Below, in pieces: positions 51,401-62,300 of a stretch of 64,000 bases of DNA (position 1 is its first letter; each line of letters opens with the position of its first letter). The notes beneath the pieces are model-generated. The model was not told where the DNA came from. It saw only the letters and a list, made by a program, of their open reading frames with translations, and made no database searches. The DNA is from Chlorocebus sabaeus (lineage: Eukaryota > Chordata > Mammalia > Primates > Cercopithecidae). The stretch is from the NCBI RefSeq assembly GCF_047675955.1, contig NW_027327444.1:62001-126000 (forward strand). The letters are read 5' to 3'. The position numbers and the translations under genes are program-made.

Positions 51401-52135
51401 TAGAGGGCAATGGAGAAAAAGGAAATATCTTCCGTCCAAAACTGGAAAGAAGCTTTCTGAGAATCTGCTCAGTGTTCTCTGAATTCATCTCACAGAGTTA
51501 CATCTTTCCCTTCAAGAAGCCTTTCGCTAAGGCTGTTCTTGTGGAATTGGCAAAGGGATATTTGGAAGCCCATAGTGGGTTATGTTGAAAAAGGAAATAT
51601 CTTCCGTTCAAACTGGAAAGAAGCTTTCTGAGAAACTCCTCTGTGTTCTGTTAATTCATCTCACAGAGATACATCTTTCCCTTCAAGAAGCCTTTCGCTA
51701 AGGCTGTTCTTGTGGAATTGGCAAAGTGATATTTGGAAGCCCATAGAGGGCTATGGTGAAAAAGGAAATATCTTCCGTTCAAAACCGGAAAGAAGCTTTC
51801 TGAGAAACTGCTCTGTGTTCTCTGAATTCATCTCACAGAGTTACATCTTTACTTTGAAGAAGACTTTCGCTAAGGCTGTTCTTGAGTAATTGGCAAAGGG
51901 ATATTTGGAAGACCATAGAGGGCTATGTTGAAAAAGGAAATATCTTCCGTTCAAAACTGGAAAGAAGCTTTCTGAGAAACTGTTCTGTGTTCTGTTAATT
52001 CATCTCACAGAGTTACATCTTTCCCTTCAAGAAGCCTTTCGCTAAGGCTGTTCTTGTGGAACTGGCAAAGGGATATTTGGAAGCCCATATAGGGTTATGG
52101 TGAAAAAGGAAATATCTTCCGTTCAAAACTGGAAA
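45436..52135 (+). repeat. 39-monomer super-repeat, copy II (6700 bp)
   Basis: The order is k k X z k2 13' h 15 16 a b j' u w r n s1 s2 n q Q 4 5 9/10 11 12 13 13b 14 15 16 17 a' b c d j k' l. Compared with copy I it has lost n, 17 and 18, exchanged n' h for j' u w r n s1 from the r ladder, and fused 9 with 10 near 49455, yet it again has 39 monomers. The shift to copy I therefore drifts: 6704 bp at the doubled k, 6187 at the a-b pair, 6873 at monomers 4-5 and 6701 from 17 onward. Confidence 0.83.
50743..50757 (+). other. CENP-B-box-like sequence, super-repeat copy II
   Basis: This is the copy II equivalent of the site at 44042, 6701 bp downstream of it, with the same single mismatch in the final CGGG block. 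Confidence 0.5.
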
Positions 52136-53339
52136 AAGCTTTCTGAGAAACTGCTCTGTGTTCTCTGAATTCATCTCACAGAGTTACATCTTTCCCTTCA
52201 AGAAGCCTTTCGCTAAGGCTGTTTTTGTGGAATTGGCAAAGGGATATTTGGAAGCCCATAGAGGGCTATGGTGAAAAAGGAAATATCTTCCGTTCAAAAC
52301 TGGAAAGAAGCTTTCTGAGAAACTGCTCTGTGTTCTGTTAGTTCATCTCACAGAGTTACATCTTGCCCTTCAAGAAGACTTTCGCCAACGCTGTTCTTGT
52401 GGAATTGGCAGAGGGATATTTTGAAGCCCATAGAGGGCTATGGTGAAAAAAGGAAATATCTTCCGTTCAAAACTGGAAAGAAGCTTTCTGAGAAACTGCT
52501 CTGTGTTCTGTTAGTTCATCTCACAGAGTTACATCTTTCCCTTCAAGAAGCCTTTCGCTAAGGCTGTTCTTGTGGAACTGGCAAAGGGATATTTGGAAAC
52601 CCATAGAGGGCTATGGTGAAAAAGGAAATATCTTCCGTTCAAAACTGGAAAGAAGCTTTCTGAGAAACTGCTCTGTGTTCTCTGAATACATCTCACAGAG
52701 TTACATCTTTCCCTTAAAGAGCCTTTCGCTAAGGCTGTTCTTGTGGAATTGGCAAAGGGATATTTGGAAGCCCATAGAGGGCTATGGTGAAAAAGGAAAT
52801 ATCTTCCGTTGAAAACTGGAAAGAAGCTTTCTGAGAAACTGCTCTGTGTTTTGTTACTTCATCTCACAGAGTTACGTCTTTGCCTTCAAGAAGCCTTTCG
52901 CTAAGGCTTTTCTTGTGGAACTGTCAAAGGGATATTTGGAAGCTCATAGAGGGCAATGGAGAAAAAGGAAATATCTTCCGTCCAAAACTGGAAAGAAGCT
53001 TTCTGAGAATCTGCTCAGTGTTCTCTGAATTCATCTCACAGAGTTACATCTTTCCCTTCAAGAAGCCTTTCGCTAAGGCTGTTCTTGTGGAATTGGCAAA
53101 GGGATATTTGGAAGCCCATAGAGGGTTATGGTGAAAAATTAAATATCTCCCGTTCAATACTGGAAAGAAGCTTTCTGAGAAACTACTCTGTGTTCTCTGA
53201 TTTCATCTCACAGAGTTACATCTTTCCCTTCAAGAAGCCTTTCGCTAAGGTTGTTCTTGTGGAATTGGCAAAGGGATATTTGGAAGCCCATAGAGGGCTA
53301 TGGTGAAAAAGGAAATATCTTCCGTTCAAAACTGGAAAG
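52136..53339 (+). repeat. Seven monomers following super-repeat copy II
   Basis: The order is 12 y' Q' 18 c d e, 1204 bp or exactly 7 x 172. The y' monomer has TTGGCAGAGGG, and 18 has CCCTTAAAGAGCC, a small rearrangement of the usual CCCTTCAAGAAGCC. The segment recurs at about 63.1-64.0 kb as the tail of the third super-repeat copy, shifted by 11000 bp. Confidence 0.82.
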
Positions 53340-54714
53340 AAGCTTTCTTAGATACTGCTCTGTGTTCTGTTACTTCATCTCACAGAGTTACATCTTGCCC
53401 TTCAAGAAGCCTTTCGCCAACGCTGTTCTTGTGGAACTGGCAAAGGGATATTTGGAAGCCAATAGAGGGCTATGTTTAAAAAAGGAAATAACTTCCGTTC
53501 AAAACTGGAAAGAAGCTTTCTGAGAAACTGCTCTGTGATCTGTTAGTTCATGTCACAGAGTTACATCTTTCCCTTCAAGAAGCCTTTCGCTAAGGCTGTT
53601 CTTATGGAACTGGCAAAGGGATATTTGGAAGCCCATAGAGGGCTATGGTGACAAAGGAAATATCTTCCGTTCAAAACTGGAAAGAAGCTTTCTGAGAAAC
53701 TGCTCTGTGTTCTGTTAATTCATCTCACAGAGTTACATCTTTCCCTTCAAGAAGCCTTTCGCTAAGGCTGTTTTTGTGGAATTGGCAAAGGGATATTTGG
53801 AAGCCCATAGAGGGCTATGGTGAAAAAGGAAATATCTTCCGTTCAAAACTGGAAAGAAGCTTTCTGAGAAACTGCTCTGTGTTCTGTTACTTCATCTCAC
53901 AGAGCTGCATCTTTCCCTTCAAGAAGCCTTTCGCCAAGGCTGTTCTTATGGAATTGGCAAAGGGATATTTGGAAGCCCATAGAGGGCTTTGGTGAAAAAG
54001 GAAATATCTTCCGTTCAAAACTGGAAAGAAGCATTCTGAGAAACTGCTCTGTGTTCTGTTAGTTCATCTCACAGAGTTACATCTTTCCCTTCAAGAAGCC
54101 TTTCGCTAAGGCTGTTCTTGTGGAATTGGCAAAGTGATATTTGGAAGGCCCTAGAGGGCTATGGTGAAAAAGGAAATATCTTCCGTTCAAAACTGGAAAG
54201 AAGCTTTCTGAGAAACTGCTCTGTGTTCTATGAATTCATCTCACTGAGTTACATCTTTCCCTTCCAGAAGCCTTTCGCTAAGGCTTTTCTTGTGGAATTG
54301 GCAAAGGGATATTTGGAAGTCCATAGAGGGCTATGGTGAAAAAGGAAATATCTTCCGTTCAAAACCGGAAAGAAGCTTTCTGAGAAACTGCTCTGTGTTC
54401 TTTCAGTTCATCTCACAGAGTTACATCTTGCCCTTCAAAAACCTTTCGCCAACGCTGTTCTTGTGGAATTGGCAAAGGGATATTTGGATGCCCATAGAGG
54501 GCTATGGTGAAAAAGGAAATATCTTCCGTTCAAAACTGGAAAGAAGCTTTCTGAGAAACGGCTCTGTGTTCTCTGAATTCATCTCACAGAGTTACATTTT
54601 GCCTTCAAGAAGCCTTTCGCTAATGCTCTTCTTCTGGAATTGGCAAAGGGATATTTGGAAGCCCTTAGAGGGCTATGGTGAAAAAGGAAATATCTTCCCT
54701 TCAAAACTGGAAAA
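53340..54714 (+). repeat. Eight-monomer module, copy 1
   Basis: The order is an x-like monomer (CTTAGATACTGC with GCCAACG), a monomer with GTGATCTGTTAG and TTCATGTCAC, h, a monomer with GTTACTTC and CAGAGCTGC, z, n (CTCACTGAG, CTTCCAGAAG), a 13-like monomer (CTTTCAGTTC), and a. It matches 57980-59355 at a constant shift of 4640 bp. Near 54590 one base is missing (GTTACATTTTGCC), which helps the unusually long reading frame there. Confidence 0.87.
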
Positions 54715-56433
54715 TAGCTTTCTGAGAAACTGCTCAGTGTTCTGTGAATTCATCTCACAGAGTTACATCTTTCCCTTCAAGAAGCCTTTCGCTAAGGCTG
54801 TTCTTGTGGAATTGGCAAAGGGATATTTGGAAGCCCATAGAGGGCTATGGTGAAAAAGGGAATATCTTCCGTTGAAAACTGGAAAGAAGCTTTCTGAGAA
54901 ACTGCTCTGTGTTTTGTTAGTTCATCTCACAGAGTTACGTCTTTGCCTTCAAGAAGCCTTTCGCTAAGGCTTTACTTGTGGAACTGTCAAATGGATATTT
55001 GGAAGCCCATAGAGGGCAATGGAGAAAAAGGAAATATCTTCCGTCCAAAACAGGAAAGAAGCTTTCTGAGAATCTGCTCAGTGTTCTCTGAATTCATCTC
55101 ACAGAGTTACATCTTTCCCTTCAAGAAGCCTTTCGCTAACACTGTTCTTGAGTAATTGGCAAAGGGATATTTGGAAGCCCATAGAGGGCTATGGTGAAAA
55201 AGGAAATATCTTCCGTTCAAAACTGGAAAGAAGCATTCTGAGAAACTGCTCTGTGTTCTGTTAGTTCATCTCACAGAGTTACATCTTTCCCTTCAAGAAG
55301 CCTTTCGCTAAGGCTGTTCTTGTGGAATTGGCAAAGTGATATTTGGAAGGCCATAGAGGGCTATGGTGAAAAAGGAAATATCTTCCGTTCAAAACCGGAA
55401 AGAAACTTTCTGAGAAATTGCTTTGTGTTCTCTGAATTCATCTCACAGAGTTACATCTTTACCTTCAAGAAGACTTTCGCTAAGGCTGTTCTTGAGGAAT
55501 TGGCAAAGGGATATTTGGAAACCCATAGAGGGCTATGGCGAAAAAGGAAATATCTTCCGTTCAAAACTGGAAAGAAGCTTTCTGAGAAACTGCTCTGTGT
55601 TCTGTCAGTTCATCTCACAGAGTTACATCTTGCCCTTCAAAAGCCTTTCGCCAACGCTGTTCTTGTGGAATTGGCAAAGGGATATTTGGAAGCCCATAGA
55701 GGGCTATGGTGAAAAAGGAAATATCTTCCGTTCAAAACTGGAAAGAAGCTTTCTGAGAAACGGCTCTGTGTTCTCTGAATTCATCTCACAGAGTTACATC
55801 TTTGCCTTCAAGAAGCCTTTCGCTAATGCTCTTCTTCTGGAATTGGCAAAGGGATATTTGGAAGCCCATAGAGGGCTATGGTGAAAAAGGAAATATCTTC
55901 CGTTCAAAACTGGAAAATAGCTTTCTATGAAACTGCTCAGTGTTCTCTGAATTCATCTCACAGTGTTACATCTTTCCCTTCAAGAAGCCTTTCGCTAAGG
56001 CTGTTCTTGTGGAATTGGCAAAGGGATATTTGGAAGCCCATAGAGGGCTATGGTGAAAAAGGAAATATCTTCCGTTGAAAACTGGAAAGAAGCTTTCTGA
56101 GAAACTGCTCTGTGTTTTGTTAGTTCATCTCACAGAGTTACGTCTTTGCCTTCAAGAAGCCTTTCGCTAAGGCTTTTCTTGTGGAACTGTCAAAGGGATA
56201 TTTGGAAGCCCATAGAGGGCAATGGAGAAAAAGGAAATATCTTCCGTCCAAAACTGGAAAGAAGCTTTCTGAGAATCTGCTCAGTGTTCTCTGAATTCAT
56301 CTCACAGAGTTACATCTTTCCCTTCAAGAAGCCTTTCGCTAAGGCTGTTCTTGTGGAATTGGCAAAGGGATATTTGGAAGCCCATAGAGGGCTATGGTGA
56401 AAAATTAAATATCTCCCGTTCAAAACTGGAAAG
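54029..56433 (+). repeat. Seven-monomer segment repeated twice (about 1202 bp period)
   Basis: The order z n 13'' a b c d (54029-55230) is followed by z k2 13' a b c d (55231-56433). The z marker GCATTCTGAG recurs at 1202 bp, 7 x 172 minus 2. The copies differ in their second member (n versus k2). In the first copy the final d ends as a d/k hybrid (ACACTGTTCTTGAGTAATT near 55140). Confidence 0.82.
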
Positions 56434-57979
56434 AAGCTTTCTGAGAAACTACTCTGTGTTCTCTGAATTCATCTCACAGAGTTACATCTTTCCCTTCAAG
56501 AAGCCTTTCGCTAAGGCTGTTCTTGTGGAATTGGCAAAGGGATATTTGGAAGCCCATAGAGGGCTATGGTGAAAAAGGAAATATCTTCCTTTCAAACTGG
56601 AAAGAAGCTTTCTGAGAAACTCCTCTGTGTTCTGTTAATTCATCTCACAGAGATACATCTTTCCCTTCAAGAAGCCTTTCGCTAAGGCTGTTCTTGTGGA
56701 ATTGGCAAAGTGATATTTGGAAGCCCCTAGAGGGCTATGGTGAAAAAGGAAATATCTTCCGTTCAAAACCGGAAAAAAGCTTTCTGAGAAACTGCTCTGT
56801 GTTCTCTGAATTCATCTCACAGAGTTACATCTTTACCTTCAAGAAGACTTTCCCTAAGGCTGTTCTTGAGTAATTGGCAAAGGGATATTTGGAAGCCCAT
56901 AGAGGGCTATGGTGAAAAAGGAAATATCTTCCGTTCAAAACCGGAAAGAAGCTTTCTGAGAAACTGTTCTGTGTTCTGTTAATTCATCTCACAGAGTTAC
57001 ATCTTTCCCTTCAAGAAGCCTTTCGCTAAGGCTATTCTTTTGGAATTGGCAAAGGGATATTTGGAAGCCCATAGAGGGCTATGGTGAAAAAGGAAATATC
57101 TTCCGTTCAAAACTGGAAAGAAGCTTTCTGTGAAACTGCTCTGTGTTCTGTTAATTCATCTCACAGTGTTACATCTTTCCCTTCAAGAAGCCATTCGCTA
57201 AGGCTGTTCTTGTGGAATTGGCAAAGTGATATTTGGAAGCCCATAGAGGGCTATGGTGAAAAAGGAAATATCTTCCGTTCAAAACTGGAAAGAAGCTTTC
57301 TGAGAAACTGCTCTGTGTTCTATGAATTCATCTCACAGAGTTACATCTTTCCCTTCAAGAAGCCTTTCGCTAAGGCTCTTCTTGTGGAATTGGCAAAGGG
57401 ATATTTGGAAGCCCATAGAGGGCTATGGTGAAAAAGGAAATATCTTCCGTTTAAAACTGGAAAGAAGCTTTCTGAGAAACTGCTCTGTGTTCTGTTAGTT
57501 CATCTCACAGAGTTACATCTTGCCCTTCAAGAAGCCTTTCGCCAAGGCTGTTCTTGTGGAATTGGCAAAGGGATATTTGGAAGCCCATAGAGGGCTATGG
57601 TGAAAAAGGAAATATCTTCCGTTCAAAACTGGAAAGAAGCTTCCTGAGAAACTGCTCTGTGTTCTGTTAATTCATCTCACAGAGTTACATCTTTCCCTTC
57701 AAGAAGCCTTTCGCCAAGGCTGTTCTTGTGGAACTGGCAAAGGGATATTTGGAAGCCCATAGAGGGTTATGGTGAAAAAGGAAATATCTTCCGTTCAAAA
57801 CTGGAAAAAGGTTTCTGAGAAACTGCTCTGTGTTCTCTGAATTCATCTCACAGAGTTACATCTTTCCCTTCAAGAAGCCTTTCGCTAAGGCTGTTCTTGT
57901 GGAACTGGCAAAGGGATATTTGGAAGCCCATAGAGGGCTATGGTGAAAAAGGAAATATCTTCCGTTCAAAACTGGAAAG
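54715..57979 (+). repeat. 19-monomer block ending in a shortened 15-mer
   Basis: The order is b c d z k2 13' a b c d e j k l m n o p t, 3265 bp or 19 x 172 minus 3. From about 55920 onward, b c d e j k l m n o p is the 15-mer of 3333-8490 with f g h i removed, followed by t as in the 16-mer. It therefore looks like an intermediate between the 15-mer and 16-mer families, located some 50 kb from the former. Confidence 0.8.
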
Positions 57980-59355
57980 AAGCTTTCTTAGATACTGCTC
58001 TGTGTTCTGTTAGTTCATCTCACAGAGTTACATCTTGCCCTTCAAGAAGCCTTTCGCCAACGCTGTTCTTGTGGAACTGGCAAAGGGATATTTGGAAGCC
58101 CATAGAGGGCTATGTTTAAAAAAGGAAATAACTTCCGTTCAAAACTGGAAAGAAGCTTTCTGAGAAACTGCTCTGTGATCTGTTAGTTCATGTCACAGAG
58201 TTACATCTTTCCCTTCAAGAAGCCTTTCGCTAAGGCTGTTCTTATGGAACTGGCAAAGGGATATTTGGAAGCCCATAGAGGGCTATGGTGAAAAAGGAAA
58301 TATCTTCCGTTCAAAACTGGAAAGAAGCTTTCTGAGAAACTGCTCTGTGTTCTGTTAATTCATCTCACAGAGTTACATCTTTCCCTTCAAGAAGCCTTTC
58401 GCTAAGGCTGTTCTTGTGGAATTGGCAAAGGGATATTTGGAAGCCCATAGAGGGCTATGGTGAAAAAGGAAATATCTTCCGTTCAAAACTGGAAAGAAGC
58501 TTTCTGAGAAACTGCTCTGTGTTCTGTTACTTCATCTCACAGAGCTGCATCTTTCCCTTCAAGAAGCCTTTCGCCAAGGCTGTTCTTATGGAATTGGCAA
58601 AGAGATATTTGGAAGCCCATAGAGGGCTATGGTGAAAAAGGAAATATCTTCCGTTCAAAACTGGAAAGAAGCATTCTGAGAAACTGCTCTGTGTTCTGTT
58701 AGTTCATCTCACAGAGTTACATCTTTCCCTTCAAGAAGCCTTTCGCTAAGGCTGTTCTTGTGGAATTGGCAAAGTCATATTTGGAAGGCCATAGAGGGCT
58801 ATGGTGAAAAAGGAAATATCTTCCGTTCAAAACTGGAAAGAAGCTTTCTGAGAAACTGCTCTGTGTTCTATGAATTCATCTCACTGAGTTACATCTTTCC
58901 CTTCCAGAAGCCTTTCGCTAAGGCTGTTCTTGTGGAATAGGCAAAGGGATATTTGGAAGCCCATAGAGGGCTATGGTGAAAAAGGAAATATCTTCCGTTC
59001 AAAACCGGAAAGAAGCTTTCTGAGAAACTGCTCTGTGTTCTTTCAGTTCATCTCACAGAGTTACATCTTGCCCTTCAAAATCCTTTCGCCAACGCTGTTC
59101 TTGTGGAATTGGCAAAGGGATATTTGGAAGCCCATAGAGGGCAATGGTGAAAAAGGAAATATCTTCCGTTCAAAACTGGAAAGAAGCTTTCTGAGAAACG
59201 ACTCTGTGTTCTCTGAATTCATCTCACAGAGTTACATCTTTGCCTTCAAGAAGCCTTTCGCTAATGCTCTTCTTCTGGAATTGGCAAAGGGATATTTGGA
59301 AGCCCTTAGAGGGCTATGGTGAAAAAGGAAATATCTTCCGTTCAAAACTGGAAAG
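57980..59355 (+). repeat. Eight-monomer module, copy 2
   Basis: This copy has the same eight variants as 53340-54714 and is exactly 8 x 172 = 1376 bp long. It differs by private changes such as GGCAAAGAGATATTTGG near 58600, GTGGAATAGGC near 58932 and GAAACGACTCTG near 59196. After its a monomer it joins the third super-repeat copy (n q Q 4 5) instead of b c d. Confidence 0.87.
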
Positions 59356-62300
59356 AAGCTTTCTGAGAAACTGCTCTGTGTTCTATGAATTCATCTCACA
59401 GAGTTACATCTTTCCCTTCAAGAAGCCTTTCGCTAAGGCTGTTCTTGTGGAATTGGCAAAGGGATATTTGGAAGCCCATACACGGCTATGCTGAAAAAGG
59501 AAATAACTTCCGTTCAAAATTGGAAAGAAGCTTTCTGAGAAACTACTCTGTGTTCTGTTAGTTCATCTCACAGAGTTACATCTTGCACTTCAAGAAGCCT
59601 CTCGCCAAGGCTGTTCTTGTGGAATTGGCAAAGGGATATTTGGAAGCCCATAGAGGGCTATGGTGAAAAAGGAAATATCTTCCGTTCAAAACTGGAAAGA
59701 AGCTTTCTGAGAAACTGCTCTGTGTTCTGTTAGTTCATCTCACAGAGTTACATCTTTCCCTTCAAGAAGCCTTTCGCTAAGGCTGTTCTTGTGGAATTGG
59801 CAGAGGGATATTTGGAAGCCCATAGAGGGCTATGGTGAAAAAGGAAATATCTTCCGTTCAAAACTGGAAAGAAGCTTTCTGAGAAACTGCTCTGTGTTCT
59901 CTGAATTCATCTCACAGAGTTACATCATTCCCTTCAAGAAGCCTTTCGCTAAGGCTGGTCTTGTTGAACTGGCAAAGGGATATTTCGAAGCTCATAGAGG
60001 GCTATGGTGAAAAAGGAAATATCTTCCGTTCAAAACTGGAAAGAAGCCTTCTGAGAAACTGCTCTGTGTTCTCTGAATTCATCTCACAGAGTTACATCTT
60101 TCCCTTCAAGAAGCCTTTCGCTAAGGCTTTTCTTGTGGAACTGGCAAAGGGATATTTGGAAGCCCATAGAGGGCTATGGTGAAAAAGGAAATATCTTCCG
60201 TTCAAAACTGGAAAGAAGCTTTCTGAGAAACTGCTCTGTGTACTCTGAATTCATCTCACAGAGTTACCTCTTACCCTTCAAGAAGCCTTTCGCTAAGGCT
60301 GTTCTTGTGGAATTGGCAAAGTGATATTTGGAAGCCCATAGAGGGCTATGGTGAAAAAGGAAATATCTTCCGTTCAAAACTGGAAAGTAGCTTTCTGAGA
60401 AACTGCTCTGTGTTCTGTTAGTTCATCTCACAGAGTTACATCTTGCCCTTCAAGAAGCCTTTCGCCAAGGCTGTTCTTGTGGAATTGGCAAAGGGATATT
60501 TGGAAGCCCATAGAGGGCTATGGTGAAAAAGGAAATATTTTCCGTTCAAAACTGGAAAGAAGCTTTCTGAGAAACTGCTCTGTGTTCTGTTAATTCATCT
60601 CACAGAGTTACATCTTTCCCTTCAAGAAGCCTTTCGCTAAGGCTGTTCTTGTGGAACTGGCAAAGGGATATTTGGAAGCCCATATAGGGTTATGGTGAAA
60701 AAGGAAATATCTTCCGTTCAAAACTGGAAAAAGCTTTCTGAGAAACTGCTCTGTGTTCTCTGAATTCATCTCACAGAGTTACATCTTTCCCTTCAAGAAG
60801 CCTTTCGCTAAGGCTGTTTTTGTGGAATTGGCAAAGGGATATTTGGAAGCCCATAGAGGGCTATGCTGAAAAAGGAAATATCTTCCGTTCAAAACTGGAA
60901 AGAAGCTTTCTGAGAAACTGCTCTGTGTTCTGTTAGTTCATCTCACAGAGTTACATCTTGCCCTTCAAAAGCCTTTCGCCAACGCTGTTCTTGTGGAATT
61001 GGCAAAGGGATAATTTGAAGCCCATAGAGGGCTATGGTTAAAAAAGGAAATATCTTCCGTTCAAAACTGGAAAGAAGCTTTCTGAGAAACTGCTCTGTGT
61101 TCTGTTAGTTCATCTCACAGAGTTACATATTTCCCTTCAAGAAGCCTTTCGCTAAGGCTGTTCTTATGGAACTGGCAAAGGGATATTTGGAAGCCCATAG
61201 AGGGCTATGGTGAAAAAGGAAATATCTTCCGTTCAAAACTGGAAAGAAGCTTTCTGAGAAACTGCTCTGTGTTCTGTTAATTCATCTCACAGAGTTACAT
61301 CTTTCCCTTCAAGAAGCCTTTCGCTAAGGCTGTTCTTGTGGAATTGGCAAAGGGATATTTGGAAGCCCATCGAGGGCTATGGTGAAAAAGGAAATATCTT
61401 CCGTTCAAAACTGGAAAGAAGCTTTCTGAGAAACTGCTCTGTGTTCTGTTAATTCATCTCACGGAGCTGCATCTTTCCCTTCAAGAAGCCTTTCGCTAAG
61501 GCTGTTCATGTGGAATTGGCAAAGTGATATTTGGAAACCCATAGAGGGCTATGGTGAAAAAGAAATATCTTCCGTTCAAAACTGGAAAGAAGCTTTCTGA
61601 GAAACTGTTCTGTGTTCTGTTAGTTCATATCACAGAGTTACATCTTTCCCTTCAAGAAGCCTTTCGCTAAGGCTGTTCTTGTGGAACTGGCAAAGGGATA
61701 TTTGGAAGCCCATAGAGGGCTATGGTGAAAAAGGAAATATCTTTCGTTCAAAACTGGAAAGAAGCTTTCTGAGAAACTGCTCTGTGTTCTCTGAATTCTT
61801 CTCACAGAGTTACATCTTTCCCTTCAAGAAGCCTTTCGCTAAGGCTGTTCTTGTGGAACTGGCAAAGGGACATTTGGAAACCCATAGAGGGCTCTGGTGA
61901 AAAAGGAAATATCTTCCGTTCAAAACTGGAAAGAAGCTTTCTGAGAAACTGCTCTGTGTTCTCTGAATTCATCTCACAGAGTTACATCTTTGCCTTCAAG
62001 ATGCCTTTCGCTAATGCTGTTCTTATGGAATTGGCAAAGGGATATTTGGCAGCCCATAGAGGGCTATGGTGAAAAAGGAAATATCTTCCGTTCAAAACTG
62101 TAAAATAGCTTTCTGAGAAACTGCTCAGTGTTCTCTGAATTCATCTCACAGAGTTACATCTTTCCCTTCAAGAAGCCTTTCGCTAAGTCTGTTCTTGTGG
62201 AATTGGCAAAGGGATATTTGGAAGCCCATAGAGGGCTATGGTTAAAAAGTAAATATCTTCCGTTGAAAACTGGAAAGAAGCTTTCTGAGAAACTCCTCTG

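Noticed and set aside
52716..52730. Possible insertion or foreign sequence at CCCTTAAAGAGCC
   Set aside because: It is only a small indel and substitution of CCCTTCAAGAAGCC within monomer 18 and recurs in the next super-repeat copy near 63716.
54290..54853. Open reading frame of 187 codons, the longest in the window, and similar ones of 153, 138, 130 and 116 codons
   Set aside because: They consist only of monomer sequence read through. Because 172 is not a multiple of three, each successive monomer is read in the next frame, so a few monomers without stops give repetitive pseudo-proteins (WNWQRDIWKPIEGYGEKG and the like). There is no start context, family resemblance or codon signal.
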